DNA from: Clostridia bacterium
GTDB taxonomy: Bacteria > Bacillota > Clostridia > Oscillospirales > Acutalibacteraceae
Assembly: GCA_017513525.1 (NCBI GenBank)
Contig: JAFXFC010000003.1
Span: 1 to 44,742, forward strand
DNA: 44,742 bases
Reading direction: 5' to 3'
The notes under the pieces are model-generated. The model was given only the letters and a program-made list of their open reading frames with translations. It searched no databases and was not told the origin of the DNA. The position numbers and the translations under genes are program-made. The stretch's first letter is position 1; each line of letters opens with the position of its first letter. Shown here one piece after another: positions 33,923 through 44,742 of this stretch.

Positions 33923-35296
33923 TTATATAGTATCGTAATACTGTTCAAGCAGCTCGTTTGAAATACGCTTAAGCTCACTTCTCGGAAGTATTTTCAGAAG
34001 CTTCCAACCGATATCAAGAGTTTCTTCAATGCTTCTGTCCGTAAAGTTACCCTGTGAAACATACTGCTTTTCAAATTCATCAGCAAACTTTGCATAAAGC
34101 TTATCAATATCAGTTAAAGCGGCTTCACCGAGAATGACCATAAGCTCTTTTGCATCCTTGCCACGGGCGTATGCAGAGAAAAGCTGGTTCATTGTATTTG
34201 AATGGTCTTTTCTTGTTTTGCCTTCACCAATACCCTTATCCTTAAGACGGGAAAGCGACGGGAGAACATCAACGGGAGGAGTAATACCTCTTCTGTGAAG
34301 CTCACGGCTTAAGATTATCTGACCTTCGGTGATATAGCCTGTAAGGTCGGGAATGGGATGAGTTTTATCGTCTTCGGGCATGGAAAGAATGGGAATCATT
34401 GTAATACTTCCCTCTTTACCCTTTTGTCTGCCTGCTCTTTCATAAATACCTGCAAGGTCTGTATACATGTAACCGGGATAGCCACGTCTGCCGGGAACCT
34501 CTTTACGGGCAGCGGAAACCTCACGAAGAGCATCCGCATAGTTTGTGATGTCCGTGAGTATAACAAGAACATGCATTCCAAGGTCAAACGCCAAATATTC
34601 TGCGGCAGTAAGAGCCATCTTGGGAGTTGCAATTCTTTCAATTGCAGGGTCATTTGCAAGATTGGAGAACATAACTGTTCTGTCAATAGCACCTGTTTCT
34701 CTGAAGGACTCAACAAAGAAGTTTGCTTCTTCAAAGGTGATACCCATTGCGGCGAAAACAACAGCGAACTGTTCATCCTTGCCTCTTACCTTTGCCTGAC
34801 GGGCAATCTGAGCGGCAAGTGCTGCGTGAGGCAGACCCGAAGCTGAGAAAATAGGAAGCTTCTGTCCTCTTACCAAAGTATTAAGTCCGTCGATTGCAGA
34901 AACACCTGTCTGAATAAATTCCTGAGGATAGTTTCTTGCAGCAGGGTTCATGGGTGTACCGTTAACATCCATTCTTTTTTCGGGAATGATTTCGGGACCG
35001 CCGTCAATGGGACGGCCGAGACCGTCGAAAACTCGACCGAGCATATCGGCGGAAACACCGAGCTCCATCTGTCTTCCCAGAAATCTTACTTTACTTGTGG
35101 AAAGATTGATACCCTGTGCATTTTCAAAAAGCTGAACGAGTGCATTTGTACCGTTAACTTCAAGAACACGGCATCTTCTTGTTTCGCCGTTTTCAAGCTC
35201 TATTTCTCCGAGCTCTTCATACTTAATTCCCTGAACATCACGAACAAGCATAAGAGGGCCTGCTACTTCCTGCAGGGTTCTGTATTCTCTTGGCAT
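33923..35296 (-). CDS. ntpB: V-type ATP synthase subunit B
   Basis: 457 aa non-catalytic nucleotide-binding-fold subunit of the head. It starts [24 protein letters not shown] and contains [38 protein letters not shown], where the normal P-loop is replaced by SASGLPHA, as in all B subunits. It abuts subunit A with a 1-nt overlap at 35296. Confidence 0.96.
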   Translation of the reverse strand: MPREYRTLQEVAGPLMLVRDVQGIKYEELGEIELENGETRRCRVLEVNGTNALVQLFENAQGINLSTSKVRFLGRQMELGVSADMLGRVFDGLGRPIDGGPEIIPEKRMDVNGTPMNPAARNYPQEFIQTGVSAIDGLNTLVRGQKLPIFSASGLPHAALAAQIARQAKVRGKDEQFAVVFAAMGITFEEANFFVESFRETGAIDRTVMFSNLANDPAIERIATPKMALTAAEYLAFDLGMHVLVILTDITNYADALREVSAARKEVPGRRGYPGYMYTDLAGIYERAGRQKGKEGSITMIPILSMPEDDKTHPIPDLTGYITEGQIILSRELHRRGITPPVDVLPSLSRLKDKGIGEGKTRKDHSNTMNQLFSAYARGKDAKELMVILGEAALTDIDKLYAKFADEFEKQYVSQGNFTDRSIEETLDIGWKLLKILPRSELKRISNELLEQYYDTI

Positions 35297-37068
35297 CAGA
35301 ATTCCTCCCTTTCAGCTAAAACTCTTGAGATACCGTCCTGAAGAATGTCCATTGTTTTCTTGAATTCGGTATCAATATCTTCTTCTTTAACATACTTAAA
35401 TCTTCCGATTGCTTCCTTTTCGGGAAGCATTGCAATTTTATCTATATCGGCACCGAGTGCTAAAGCATCGGCTGATTTATCATAATATGCCATAATAAGG
35501 CTCATCATAAGAAACTGCTTTTTAAGTGAAGTATAGGTATCTACTTCATGGAAAGCCAACTGATGTAAAAAGTCTTCTCTTATTGAACGGGCGGCTTCCA
35601 TTTTAAGACGGTCACCCGCAGAAAGAGCATCCATACCGACAAGCTTTACGATTTCTTCAAGCGAAGCTTCTTCGGAAAGAAGCTCCATAAATCTGCCTCG
35701 AAGCTCTGTCCACTTGGGTGCTACATTTTCATTGAACCATTTTCCGAGAGAATCGGAATAAAGTGAATATGATGTAAGCCAGTTTATTGCAGGGAAATGA
35801 CGCTTATAAGCGAGGGAAGAATCAAGTCCCCAGAAAACCTTAACTATACGAAGCGTTGCCTGTGAAACAGGCTCTGAAATATCACCGCCGGGAGGGGAAA
35901 CAGCACCGATAACGGAAAGTGAAGCTTCTTTTTCTTCGCTTCCGAGAGTGAGCACTCTGCCGGCTCTTTCATAGAACTGTGCAAGACGGCTTCCGAGATA
36001 TGCAGGATATCCTTCTTCACCGGGCATTTCCTCAAGTCGGCCTGACATTTCACGAAGTGCCTCTGCCCAACGCGAGGTTGAGTCTGCCATAAGTGCAACG
36101 GAATAGCCCATATCTCTGAAATATTCGGCTATTGTAATACCCGTATAAATTGATGCTTCTCGTGCGGCAACGGGCATATCCGAGGTATTTGCAATAAGAA
36201 CCGTTCTTTCCATAAGGGATTTTCCCGTATGGGGGTCAATAAGCTCGGGGAACTCATTGAGAACGTCGGTCATTTCGTTTCCGCGTTCACCGCAGCCGAT
36301 GTAAACGACAATATCAGCCTCGGCCCATTTTGCAAGCTGATGCTGAGTAACCGTTTTACCGCTTCCGAAAGGACCGGGAATTGCGGCTACACCGCCTTTA
36401 GCAATGGGAAAAAGTGTGTCTATAACTCGCTGACCCGTAATAAGGGGTCTGTCGGGAGAAAGCTTTGTTTTATAGGGTCTGCCGCGTCTTACGGGCCATT
36501 TCTGCATAAGAGTAAGATTTACGCTTTCGCCGTTTTCTTTCTTAAGAACTGCAACGGTTTCTTCAACGGTATATTCTCCCTCTTTTATGCTTTCCAGCGT
36601 ACCCGAAATTCCTACGGGAACCAATATTTTATGCTTTACAACATCGGTTTCCTGTACAAAACCGATTTCATCGCCCCCGGTAACCTTATCACCGACATTT
36701 TTTGAAGGGTAAAAATGCCATTTAACACTTCTGTCAAGAGATGGTACTTCTATACCTCTTGTAAGGTTATTTCCTGCAACCTTCATAATGGCTTCAAGAG
36801 GTCTCTGAATACCGTCAAAAATACCTTTTATAAGACCGGGGCCGAGCTCAACCGAAAGAGGCATACCTGTGGATACAACCTCTTCTCCTGTACCGAGCCC
36901 TGCTGTTTCTTCGTAAACCTGAATAGAAGCTCTGTCGCCGTGCATTTCAATAATCTCACCTATAAGGTGAGCATCACTTACACGCACAACGTCAAACATA
37001 TTTGCGTCTCTCATTCCCTCTGCGATAACAAGAGGGCCTGCGACCTTGATAATACTGCCTTTACTCAA
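35296..37068 (-). CDS. ntpA: V-type ATP synthase subunit A (catalytic)
   Basis: About 590 aa. Hydrolyses or makes ATP. The P-loop is GPFGSGKT (about 235-242, counted from the upstream ATG) followed by CGERGNEM and SRWAEALRE, with the A-subunit insertion (non-homologous region) before it. The start is uncertain: the TTG at 37068 has AAAGG 10 nt upstream and gives [14 protein letters not shown], matching relatives, while the ATG at 37077 is only 1 nt from that site. The gene overlaps ntpB by 1 nt. Confidence 0.95.
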   Translation of the reverse strand: MSKGSIIKVAGPLVIAEGMRDANMFDVVRVSDAHLIGEIIEMHGDRASIQVYEETAGLGTGEEVVSTGMPLSVELGPGLIKGIFDGIQRPLEAIMKVAGNNLTRGIEVPSLDRSVKWHFYPSKNVGDKVTGGDEIGFVQETDVVKHKILVPVGISGTLESIKEGEYTVEETVAVLKKENGESVNLTLMQKWPVRRGRPYKTKLSPDRPLITGQRVIDTLFPIAKGGVAAIPGPFGSGKTVTQHQLAKWAEADIVVYIGCGERGNEMTDVLNEFPELIDPHTGKSLMERTVLIANTSDMPVAAREASIYTGITIAEYFRDMGYSVALMADSTSRWAEALREMSGRLEEMPGEEGYPAYLGSRLAQFYERAGRVLTLGSEEKEASLSVIGAVSPPGGDISEPVSQATLRIVKVFWGLDSSLAYKRHFPAINWLTSYSLYSDSLGKWFNENVAPKWTELRGRFMELLSEEASLEEIVKLVGMDALSAGDRLKMEAARSIREDFLHQLAFHEVDTYTSLKKQFLMMSLIMAYYDKSADALALGADIDKIAMLPEKEAIGRFKYVKEEDIDTEFKKTMDILQDGISRVLAEREEF

Positions 37069-37084
37069 AATTATCATACCTTTC

Positions 37085-37396
37085 TCAGCCGCCGAGTATA
37101 TCAGAGCCAACTGCCTGCTCGACGGATCTGCTGACATTTTTCATACCAAGTCCTGTGTTACCCGTAACTCCCGGAATAGGTATGATTGCCGGAACGGTTT
37201 TATCTTTATATTTCTGTATTTCACTATCCATTTCGAGAGCTAACTTTTCAGTTATAAAAATAACTGCATATTCCTCTGAAATGCTTCTGAGAGTCTTTAT
37301 CCCCTCATTGGTATCATCAATGGGAAATACCGTAAGACCGACGGACTGAAAGCCGTATATGCTGTCACGGTCGCCCATAACACCTATTTTATACAT
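37085..37396 (-). CDS. ntpG: V-type ATP synthase subunit F
   Basis: 103 aa small stalk subunit bound to D. It has the typical start [21 protein letters not shown], with an alternating beta/alpha fold and IFITEKLA in the middle. It overlaps ntpC by 8 nt and its TGA overlaps the ribosome binding site region of subunit A. In the Enterococcus hirae naming, this position in the operon is NtpG. Confidence 0.9.
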   Translation of the reverse strand: MYKIGVMGDRDSIYGFQSVGLTVFPIDDTNEGIKTLRSISEEYAVIFITEKLALEMDSEIQKYKDKTVPAIIPIPGVTGNTGLGMKNVSRSVEQAVGSDILGG

Positions 37397-38354
37397 AGCT
37401 TTCCCTCACTCTCGCTCTTATGGTTTCTTCAGTTAGTCCGTTTAATTTTGCAGAAAGAATGATGCGGATATTTCTGATTTCCGTCTGGGCGGCATAATAA
37501 AATGCCACAATCGGAGCTATTCCGAAGACCTCTGTTTTTGTATCTGCAAGAACAGAGATTTTTTTATTGTCGCACCATCTTTCAAATTCAGTGGTGCTGA
37601 CTTTCACCGCATCGGCGGCACCTTTATATTCGGTATGGGATAAAAATTCGAGGAATTCTTCCAGTCCCTTTGCCGCGGCTGCTATAATATCTTTCTTTGA
37701 AAATGCCGAGCATTCTGCTACAGCTCTTTCCATGAAGCTTACCGCTTTTCCCGTAAGAATACATCTGTAAAGCACCTTTATATCGGCACAGGCTGTTTCA
37801 ATTTCAGCTAATTTCAGAAGAATGGGGTTATCTCCGTTTTTAGCTGTTTTTATGCTCCATTCCATAGATGCTCTGTCTGTTACGGAATCTGCAAGCTGTG
37901 CAAATCCTGTTTTCGAAAGAATTCTGTATGCGCTTCTGTCGGCATGCTGTAAGCACTCGGGAAGAAGTGAATTCTTTCTTGAAAAAACACATTCCTTTAA
38001 TTCTTCGGGAGAATATACAGACGGATATTCATAAAGTCCATCTGTATCTTTTCCGAGAATAAATGCCTTTTCAATTATTTTCAGATTTGCAAAATCATTT
38101 TTAAGAATAATACTGTCGAACTGTGACTTATCGGGAAGCACCTCGTTTATCACCTGCCAAAATTCTTTCATTCTTTTTGAAAGAGCGGGTGAATAGTCCG
38201 TATCCGTTATATTATAGCCCTTTTCGTTAAGACGGCTTACAGCCTCTTTATAGGTTGGAGCGGTTATAACGGAATTCAACTCCTGTGAGGTGAGAAGACG
38301 GTTTTCGTTGCTTCTTATTCTTGCCACAGCGAAGGTATATTCGGTATCTCTCAT
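37389..38354 (-). CDS. ntpC: V-type ATP synthase subunit C (d-type)
   Basis: About 321 aa from the ATG at 38354, with AAGGA 7 nt upstream. It is the funnel that joins the D/F shaft to the K ring. Almost wholly helical, it begins with YTFAVARIRSNENRLLTSQEL, typical of archaeal and bacterial C subunits, and includes AEIETACADIKVLYRCI. Divergent overall, as is usual for this subunit; assignment rests on sequence pattern and position. Confidence 0.88.
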   Translation of the reverse strand: MRDTEYTFAVARIRSNENRLLTSQELNSVITAPTYKEAVSRLNEKGYNITDTDYSPALSKRMKEFWQVINEVLPDKSQFDSIILKNDFANLKIIEKAFILGKDTDGLYEYPSVYSPEELKECVFSRKNSLLPECLQHADRSAYRILSKTGFAQLADSVTDRASMEWSIKTAKNGDNPILLKLAEIETACADIKVLYRCILTGKAVSFMERAVAECSAFSKKDIIAAAAKGLEEFLEFLSHTEYKGAADAVKVSTTEFERWCDNKKISVLADTKTEVFGIAPIVAFYYAAQTEIRNIRIILSAKLNGLTEETIRARVRESYV

Positions 38355-38381
38355 ATACTTCAATCCTTTTCTCTGCGGCAA

Positions 38382-38954
38382 TTACTGTCCGAAAAGCATC
38401 TCCCCTGCAACAGCCTTCAGCTCTTCTTTTGAAGAATTAAGCATTGCAGAAAAGGTGCAGTTGACCTCTATATCGCCGTATTTAAGTATAAATCCGTCAC
38501 TGATGTTATAAGGCTCTGAAGAAATTTCTATTTCTTTAAGAGAACTGCTGAAATCAGAAGGCATTCTGTTAAGATCCCTCTCGGAAAGATACATGATACC
38601 TTTTCCCTCAAGGGCATTTTTTTCAGCAAGCTTTTTCAGCACCGTAAAATATGAGGGAGTGTCAAGATTATGAAGCTTGTGAAGAGTTTTACTCAGTATA
38701 TCCTCAATAAGCTCTACCTTTGCGGAAAGAAGGATTCTGCGTTCGTTTGCCGCCGCAGAAGAATGTGCCTTCTGAATTAAAAGCTGTGCTTCCTTTTTTG
38801 CGGCTTCAGTCTTTTCATTCATAAAAAAAACGGCTTTTATCTCAGCTTCGTTCTTTCTTTTTTCGGCGGCAGAAACAGCATCTGCAATTATCTCTTCACA
38901 TGCAAGTGAACACTCTTTATCAAGACGGGATAAAATATTGTCTAAACCTGACAT
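38382..38954 (-). CDS. ntpE: V-type ATP synthase subunit E (peripheral stalk)
   Basis: 190 aa. The N-terminal half is a long charged coiled coil (ACEEIIADAVSAAEKRKNEAE through KKEAQLLIQKAHSSAAANERR); the C-terminal half is a globular domain ending in GFILKYGDIEVNCTFSAML, the E-subunit signature that binds the head. Pairs with the NtpF-type subunit encoded first in the ATPase set. Confidence 0.92.
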   Translation of the reverse strand: MSGLDNILSRLDKECSLACEEIIADAVSAAEKRKNEAEIKAVFFMNEKTEAAKKEAQLLIQKAHSSAAANERRILLSAKVELIEDILSKTLHKLHNLDTPSYFTVLKKLAEKNALEGKGIMYLSERDLNRMPSDFSSSLKEIEISSEPYNISDGFILKYGDIEVNCTFSAMLNSSKEELKAVAGEMLFGQ

Positions 38955-38978
38955 CCTGATATCTCCTGACTGTTTATT

Positions 38979-41449
<2,471 letters not shown>

Positions 41450-41464
41450 CAGCCTTTCCTCCCC

Positions 41465-41785
41465 TTATGATAATTCCAATAATTTTTTCGTAACTGCAAG
41501 AACAGCGGCACTTTCCTTTGAAGCAGCATTCTTTTTAAGCTCTCCTGCTTTCGATTCAGCCGCCGAAACAGACTCGGCTATGATAGACTCTGCCTGTTTT
41601 TCGGCATTTTGCATCAGCTCTTTTGCCGCTTCAAGTGCCTTTTCGGTTCCGTCTGCTACGATTTTTTCTGCCTCTTTATCGGCAGAAGAAAGAATTTCCG
41701 CAGCTTTAGCTTTAGCTTCGGCTATTCTTTCATCACAAAGCTTCTCTGCTTCATTGACTTTTGACATTAATTCATAAGCCACCAA
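41465..41785 (-). CDS. ntpF: V-type ATP synthase peripheral stalk subunit (NtpF/G/H type)
   Basis: 106 aa, almost entirely Ala/Lys/Glu-rich coiled coil (EKLCDERIAEAKAKAAEILS, EKIVADGTEKALEAAKELMQ). Sequence is low in complexity but position before ntpI and length match the small peripheral-stalk subunit that pairs with E. Starts at TTG 41785, or at GTG three bases later; GGAGG is 5-8 nt upstream. Confidence 0.82.
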   Translation of the reverse strand: MVAYELMSKVNEAEKLCDERIAEAKAKAAEILSSADKEAEKIVADGTEKALEAAKELMQNAEKQAESIIAESVSAAESKAGELKKNAASKESAAVLAVTKKLLELS

Positions 41786-41834
41786 ATCACCCTCCGAAAC
41801 AGATTTTAATTAATTTATCAGCAGTTCTGACTTT

Positions 41835-42908
41835 TTAATCTTCAATAATAACTTCTCTGTGGTTTTTTGAAGAATCATAAATTGCCTGAAGTATCTTTGA
41901 TGTACCGACGGCATACTTGATATCATTGCGGTTTCTTTCGCCCTTTCTTACACATTCAACGAAATCGAGAACCTCGTCACGGTGCATATCATTAAGCCTG
42001 TAATCGGGCTTTTCTTCAATAAGCATACCGTCTTTTGCTGTATAATATGTGTAAAGTCCGCAATACTGAAGTCTTACACCGCCCTTATCGCCCATAAAGT
42101 CGATATATGTTTCGCTCTGACCAATATTTTGTGCCCATGCGCCGTTGAAGCTTACAACTGCATTATCAGTTCTAACAAGACCTGTTACAGAATCGTCAAC
42201 ATCGTAAACGCCGTTTTCAACATCTTTTGTATCTTCTGCCCACATGCCTGTGTATGTGTAATTCTTCATATCCTTACCGAGCTTACAGAAGGCTTCACCG
42301 CTTGCTGTTTGGGGCTTGGGATCACCGAGACAGTAAAGAATAAGGTCGATATAATGAACACCCCAGTCGATAAGTGCACCGCCGCCCGAAGAAGCAAATG
42401 TTGTAAAATCTCCGCCAAGTCCTGGAATTGAACGGTGAGCACGGAAGGAAGCATATACATGGAAAACCTCACCGAGGTCGCCTCTTGCTATCATATCCTT
42501 GATACGGTTAACTGAAAGAGAGTAACGGTTACAAACACCGATTGAAAGAATTCTTCCTGTTTCATAGGAAACCTTTTCCATTTCAAGTGCTTCGCTGAGA
42601 ATTCTTGCGGCAGGCTTTTCACAGAGAACATCCTTGCCGTGACGCATAAAATCTATGGCAATTACAGAGTGCATATCATTATGAGTACAAACTGAAACAG
42701 CATCAAGCTCGGGATCATCAAGAATTTCATGATAATCGTAAATTGCCTTGCCGCATCCGTATTTTTCCACTGCCTTATCGGCTCTTTCGGGAATGATGTC
42801 ACAGAAATATTTTATGTTCGCCGTGGGAGAGGCCATATAAGCGGGAATATGTGCACTGTTTGCAATGTTTCCGCAGCCGATAACGGCTACATTGATTTTT
42901 TCTTTCAT
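41835..42908 (-). CDS. Gfo/Idh/MocA-family NAD(P)-dependent oxidoreductase
   Basis: 357 aa. The N-terminal Rossmann fold has VAVIGCGNIA, and the family active-site motif is CEKPAA, with the catalytic Lys. GGGALIDWGVHYIDLILYCLG in the C-terminal domain contains the conserved D/H substrate residues. Acts on a sugar, sugar acid or inositol; the substrate cannot be read from sequence. It sits 5 nt after the RecQ-like gene and 49 nt before the V-ATPase genes without a clear terminator, so it may be co-transcribed with them. Confidence 0.87.
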   Translation of the reverse strand: MKEKINVAVIGCGNIANSAHIPAYMASPTANIKYFCDIIPERADKAVEKYGCGKAIYDYHEILDDPELDAVSVCTHNDMHSVIAIDFMRHGKDVLCEKPAARILSEALEMEKVSYETGRILSIGVCNRYSLSVNRIKDMIARGDLGEVFHVYASFRAHRSIPGLGGDFTTFASSGGGALIDWGVHYIDLILYCLGDPKPQTASGEAFCKLGKDMKNYTYTGMWAEDTKDVENGVYDVDDSVTGLVRTDNAVVSFNGAWAQNIGQSETYIDFMGDKGGVRLQYCGLYTYYTAKDGMLIEEKPDYRLNDMHRDEVLDFVECVRKGERNRNDIKYAVGTSKILQAIYDSSKNHREVIIED

Positions 42909-42913
42909 GTCAT

Positions 42914-43927
42914 TTACTCCTTTTCAATATCTGAAATTAATTTTTTTATATCAAAAAGACGGTTTTGTCTTTTTTCATATACTTCTTGCAGGTTCGTTAC
43001 TGCGGCGAAGGAACGGGATATTTTTTCGTTTCTTTCAATATCCTCTTCACAGAAAATTATATGAAGCCGTGAATTTTCGGCTGCAAGTGAGCTTCTGTAA
43101 AGATGAGAAAGCGAAAACGGAACACCGCAGAAAATACATATATCACTATAGAAAAACAATGTTTCCGTAATAAAAGCCTTTGTTGCAATAAGAATACTCA
43201 CTTTACCTTCAATGTATTCGTTTAATACCTTTTTCTTTTCATCAACTGCAAGACTTCCGTCAAAATACAAATAAGAAGTTCCTCTTTTCATAAGAAATCT
43301 TCCGAAATCCGAGGCCTCAGTTCTTGAATTGAAATAAACACATACCTTTTTATAGGCATATTTCTCTGCAACTGAAGCAGTATAATAAAATTTTGCGGCA
43401 GGACTTACGGCTTCAAATACTTTAATATCGGGCAAGGTATTTTCTCCTGCAAAAATCACTTCTCTGCAGGAAAATGCTGTAAGATAATACTCAAAATCGG
43501 TTTCCACCGGTGAAAAGAAAGCTACTACCTGACAGAAGCTGTCATTTTCTGCTCTGAATTCACCTATCCAACGTAACGCTTCCCTGTAACCGTATTCACC
43601 GGTATCGGCACATTCGGCAAAAAGAACAATTAACCGCTTGAACTTATTTTTATGAAGATATTCTCTGAAAGAAGCTTCCCCCATAAATCGTATATCCGAA
43701 ACTATATTATCGTTAGAAGTGAGATAATCGGTAAATGTTGCCCCTTTCAAATAATCAGAAAAAGGGAAATCCTTGCCGCCGTAAAAAGAGCCGGGCAAAA
43801 AAACCGCAGTTTTCACATTATCAAAATAAAGCTCATTTATAACAGGAAATTCATTCTTCAAAAAAACATCTTTTTCGTCATTGAATGCCGCCGTAATAAG
43901 CTCTTTAATACTTGTGTCGAACACCAT
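42914..43927 (-). CDS. RecQ-like pseudohelicase (eroded SF2 helicase core)
   Basis: 337 aa, intact ORF. The order of RecQ landmarks is visible but each is altered: FLPGSFYGGKD near a Walker A position, LFAECADTGEYGYREALRWIGEFR where RecQ has DEAHCISQWGHDFRPSY, then a clear second RecA-like domain (KVCVYFNSRTEASDFGRFLMKRG, YFDGSLAVDEKKKVLNEYIEGKVSILIATKAF) and VPFSLSHLYRSSLAAEN where the QxxGRxGR motif should be. No ATPase activity is expected. The assignment is by eye and needs a profile search. Function unknown; perhaps a DNA-binding remnant recruited to another role. It has its own promoter, divergent from rplS. The ribosome binding site is weak. Confidence 0.6.
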   Translation of the reverse strand: MVFDTSIKELITAAFNDEKDVFLKNEFPVINELYFDNVKTAVFLPGSFYGGKDFPFSDYLKGATFTDYLTSNDNIVSDIRFMGEASFREYLHKNKFKRLIVLFAECADTGEYGYREALRWIGEFRAENDSFCQVVAFFSPVETDFEYYLTAFSCREVIFAGENTLPDIKVFEAVSPAAKFYYTASVAEKYAYKKVCVYFNSRTEASDFGRFLMKRGTSYLYFDGSLAVDEKKKVLNEYIEGKVSILIATKAFITETLFFYSDICIFCGVPFSLSHLYRSSLAAENSRLHIIFCEEDIERNEKISRSFAAVTNLQEVYEKRQNRLFDIKKLISDIEKE

Positions 43928-43940
43928 AAATTTTTACCTG

Positions 43941-43967
43941 TTGACAAAAAAATATTCGGTATATAAT
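43941..43967 (+). promoter_or_regulatory. possible upstream promoter of rplS
   Basis: Consensus TTGACA (43941-43946) and TATAAT (43962-43967) but a short 15-nt spacer. It lies within the leader of the divergent RecQ-like gene. Weaker than the proximal promoter at 44055. Confidence 0.3.
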
Positions 43968-43981
43968 TGTATAACATTTAT

Positions 43982-44010
43982 ATTTTATATATTTAACGGG
44001 ATTTTGTCAA
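43982..44010 (-). promoter_or_regulatory. promoter of the RecQ-like/oxidoreductase genes (possibly the V-ATPase set)
   Basis: Consensus TTGACA (44005-44010), a 17-nt spacer and TAAAAT (43982-43987). No other clear promoter is seen down to the V-ATPase genes, so it may drive all eleven genes to 33260. Confidence 0.65.
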
Positions 44011-44054
44011 TACTAACCAAAAATCTAATAAATCAAAAAAAGTCAAAAAAATAC

Positions 44055-44083
44055 TTGCAATTAGAATTTTACTGTGATATAAT
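44055..44083 (+). promoter_or_regulatory. main promoter of rplS
   Basis: TTGCAA (44055-44060), a 17-nt spacer and consensus TATAAT (44078-44083) with a TG one base before it. Strong, as expected for a ribosomal protein gene. The start near 44090 gives a leader of about 120 nt. Confidence 0.75.
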
Positions 44084-44089
44084 ACACAG

Positions 44090-44182
44090 GCGTTCTTGTG
44101 GGTGTGGGCTCTCCCCTCACCGCGATTAGTGAACAGCAAAACTAAAGCGGGTGGTCCTCTGGCTGTCAAAGAACAGCGAATG
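44090..44182 (+). promoter_or_regulatory. structured rplS leader, candidate L19 autoregulatory element
   Basis: The leader between promoter and gene can fold: GTTCTT near 44092 pairs with AAGAAC near 44171, and inside lie GTGGG/CTCAC-like and TTAG/CTAA arms. Firmicutes are known to carry an L19 leader at this position that senses free L19. I recognise position and general shape, not a consensus match. Confidence 0.45.
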
Positions 44183-44212
44183 AACATCTGATAAAAATAA
44201 CGGAGGTCTATT

Positions 44213-44560
44213 ATGGACGCACTTAAAATCATGACAGAAGGCATGCTCAAGGAGCAGCCCCCCGTAATCGAAATCGGTGACACAGTTAACGTTTCGGTTA
44301 AGATCCGTGAAAGCGGAGACAAAGAAAGAATTCAGGCATTTGAAGGCACAGTTATCGCTCGCAAGGGCAGCGGTGTTGCAGAAACCTTCACAGTACGCAG
44401 ACTTTCCTACGGTGTAGGCGTTGAGAGAGTATTCCCCATTCACTCCCCCAATGTTGCTAAGGTAACAATCGTAAGAAAAGGTAAAGTACGCAGAGCTAAG
44501 CTTTATTACCTCAGAGGCAGAGTCGGTAAAGCTGCTAAGGTTAAGGAATCACTTAAGTAA
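44213..44560 (+). CDS. rplS: 50S ribosomal protein L19
   Basis: 115 aa, full length. Sits at the interface with the 30S subunit. [21 protein letters not shown] and [18 protein letters not shown] are the family signature, and the C-terminus [17 protein letters not shown] is typical. CGGAGG 8 nt upstream supports the start. Monocistronic as seen here, with its own leader and terminator; in many relatives lepB and rbgA follow. Confidence 0.97.
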   Translation: MDALKIMTEGMLKEQPPVIEIGDTVNVSVKIRESGDKERIQAFEGTVIARKGSGVAETFTVRRLSYGVGVERVFPIHSPNVAKVTIVRKGKVRRAKLYYLRGRVGKAAKVKESLK

Positions 44561-44572
44561 TTATGTGCTTTT

Positions 44573-44615
44573 GGAGCTGTAAAAAAACGAAAGTTTTTTT
44601 ACAGCTCCTTTTAAG
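44573..44615 (+). terminator. terminator of rplS
   Basis: A perfect 16-bp stem, GGAGCTGTAAAAAAAC (44573-44588) with its complement (44593-44608), a GAAA tetraloop, and a T-rich tail. Confidence 0.85.
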
Positions 44616-44636
44616 GGGATAGGAAAAAATGATGCC

Positions 44637-44733
44637 CAACGGACAAACCGAGCAAAAACAAGGCTTCGGCTTGTTTTTGTTTGCCCGAAGGCGTACAAAG
44701 GTACGTCGAGAGGCGAGGTTTGTTCGTAGCATA
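44637..44733. repeat. palindromic element at the right edge
   Basis: Near-perfect 11-bp outer arms (ACGGACAAACC and GGTTTGTTCGT) enclose a 10-bp stem CAAAAACAAG/CTTGTTTTTG with a TTCG-containing loop and a smaller GTAC/GTAC dyad. It could be a mobile intergenic repeat or part of a structured RNA. A plus-strand frame from ATG 44629 stays open to the window end but appears to be a by-product. Confidence 0.45.
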
Positions 44734-44742
44734 AAACATAAA

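Noticed and set aside
44629..44742. Start of a protein-coding gene at the right edge
   Set aside because: The frame is open to the end but lies entirely over palindromes, is rich in Arg/Lys, and does not resemble lepB or another expected neighbour; too short to judge.

Overview
The window looks like chromosomal DNA of a gut-type member of the Clostridia, probably an Oscillospirales/Ruminococcus-like lineage. This is inferred from low GC, Shine-Dalgarno starts with frequent GTG/TTG codons, a ClpE-type ATPase, an ECF-transporter/truA block, a dockerin-bearing secreted protein, an anaerobic sulfatase/maturase pair and a bacterial V-type ATPase. No rRNA gene, CRISPR array, prophage or transposase is visible. 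The genus cannot be fixed from the sequence alone.

Layout. 1-1745: hairpins, a possible micro-ORF, and a monocistronic channel-like protein ending in a RyR domain. 1757-3047: tRNA-Arg(UCU), a four-helix-bundle protein coupled to a mini pyrophosphatase-like protein, a 170-bp array of small palindromes, and tRNA-Gly(UCC). 3065-15805: a tight run of 13 minus-strand housekeeping genes in the order ruvC-ruvA-ruvB-glmM-methyltransferase-ecfA1-ecfA2-ecfT-truA-membrane protein-cvpA-pgsA-clpE. 15861-21739: valS-folC-degenerate PP2C protein, followed by a separately promoted 56-aa microprotein. 21746-25061: an MreB-family gene with recD2. 25185-33256: accessory genes: an alpha/beta hydrolase, a dockerin/CHAP-like protein, a HAD phosphatase, a sulfatase maturase, a second palindrome array, a membrane sulfatase and a secreted metallophosphoesterase. 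33260-44010: a complete V-ATPase operon (ntpF-I-K-E-C-G-A-B-D) preceded by an oxidoreductase and a decayed RecQ-like protein. 44055-44615: rplS with a structured leader and its terminator. The right edge holds a further palindromic element.

How the genes fit together. The long operon joins Holliday-junction processing (RuvABC), peptidoglycan precursor supply (GlmM), vitamin uptake energisation (EcfA1A2T), RNA modification, phospholipid synthesis and protein quality control. The V-ATPase rotor subunit carries the residues that coordinate Na+ in the Enterococcus hirae NtpK ring, so it is probably a Na+ pump or a Na+-driven synthase. The sulfatase has a cysteine nucleophile and lies beside the radical-SAM enzyme that would convert it to formylglycine.

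Most unusual items: two arrays of tiny palindromes built on one plan (an 8-mer spacer direct on the left half and inverted on the right half) but with different 8-mers; a PP2C-fold protein that has lost its metal ligands and has an extracellular Thr/Glu stalk; an intact ORF with RecQ layout but every catalytic motif eroded; the two-helix/RCK/RyR protein; and a HAD gene whose promoter puts the transcription start almost on its ATG, with a Shine-Dalgarno sequence inside the ORF.

All calls come from reading the sequence by eye. No database search was run, and residue numbers and promoter calls are by inspection.
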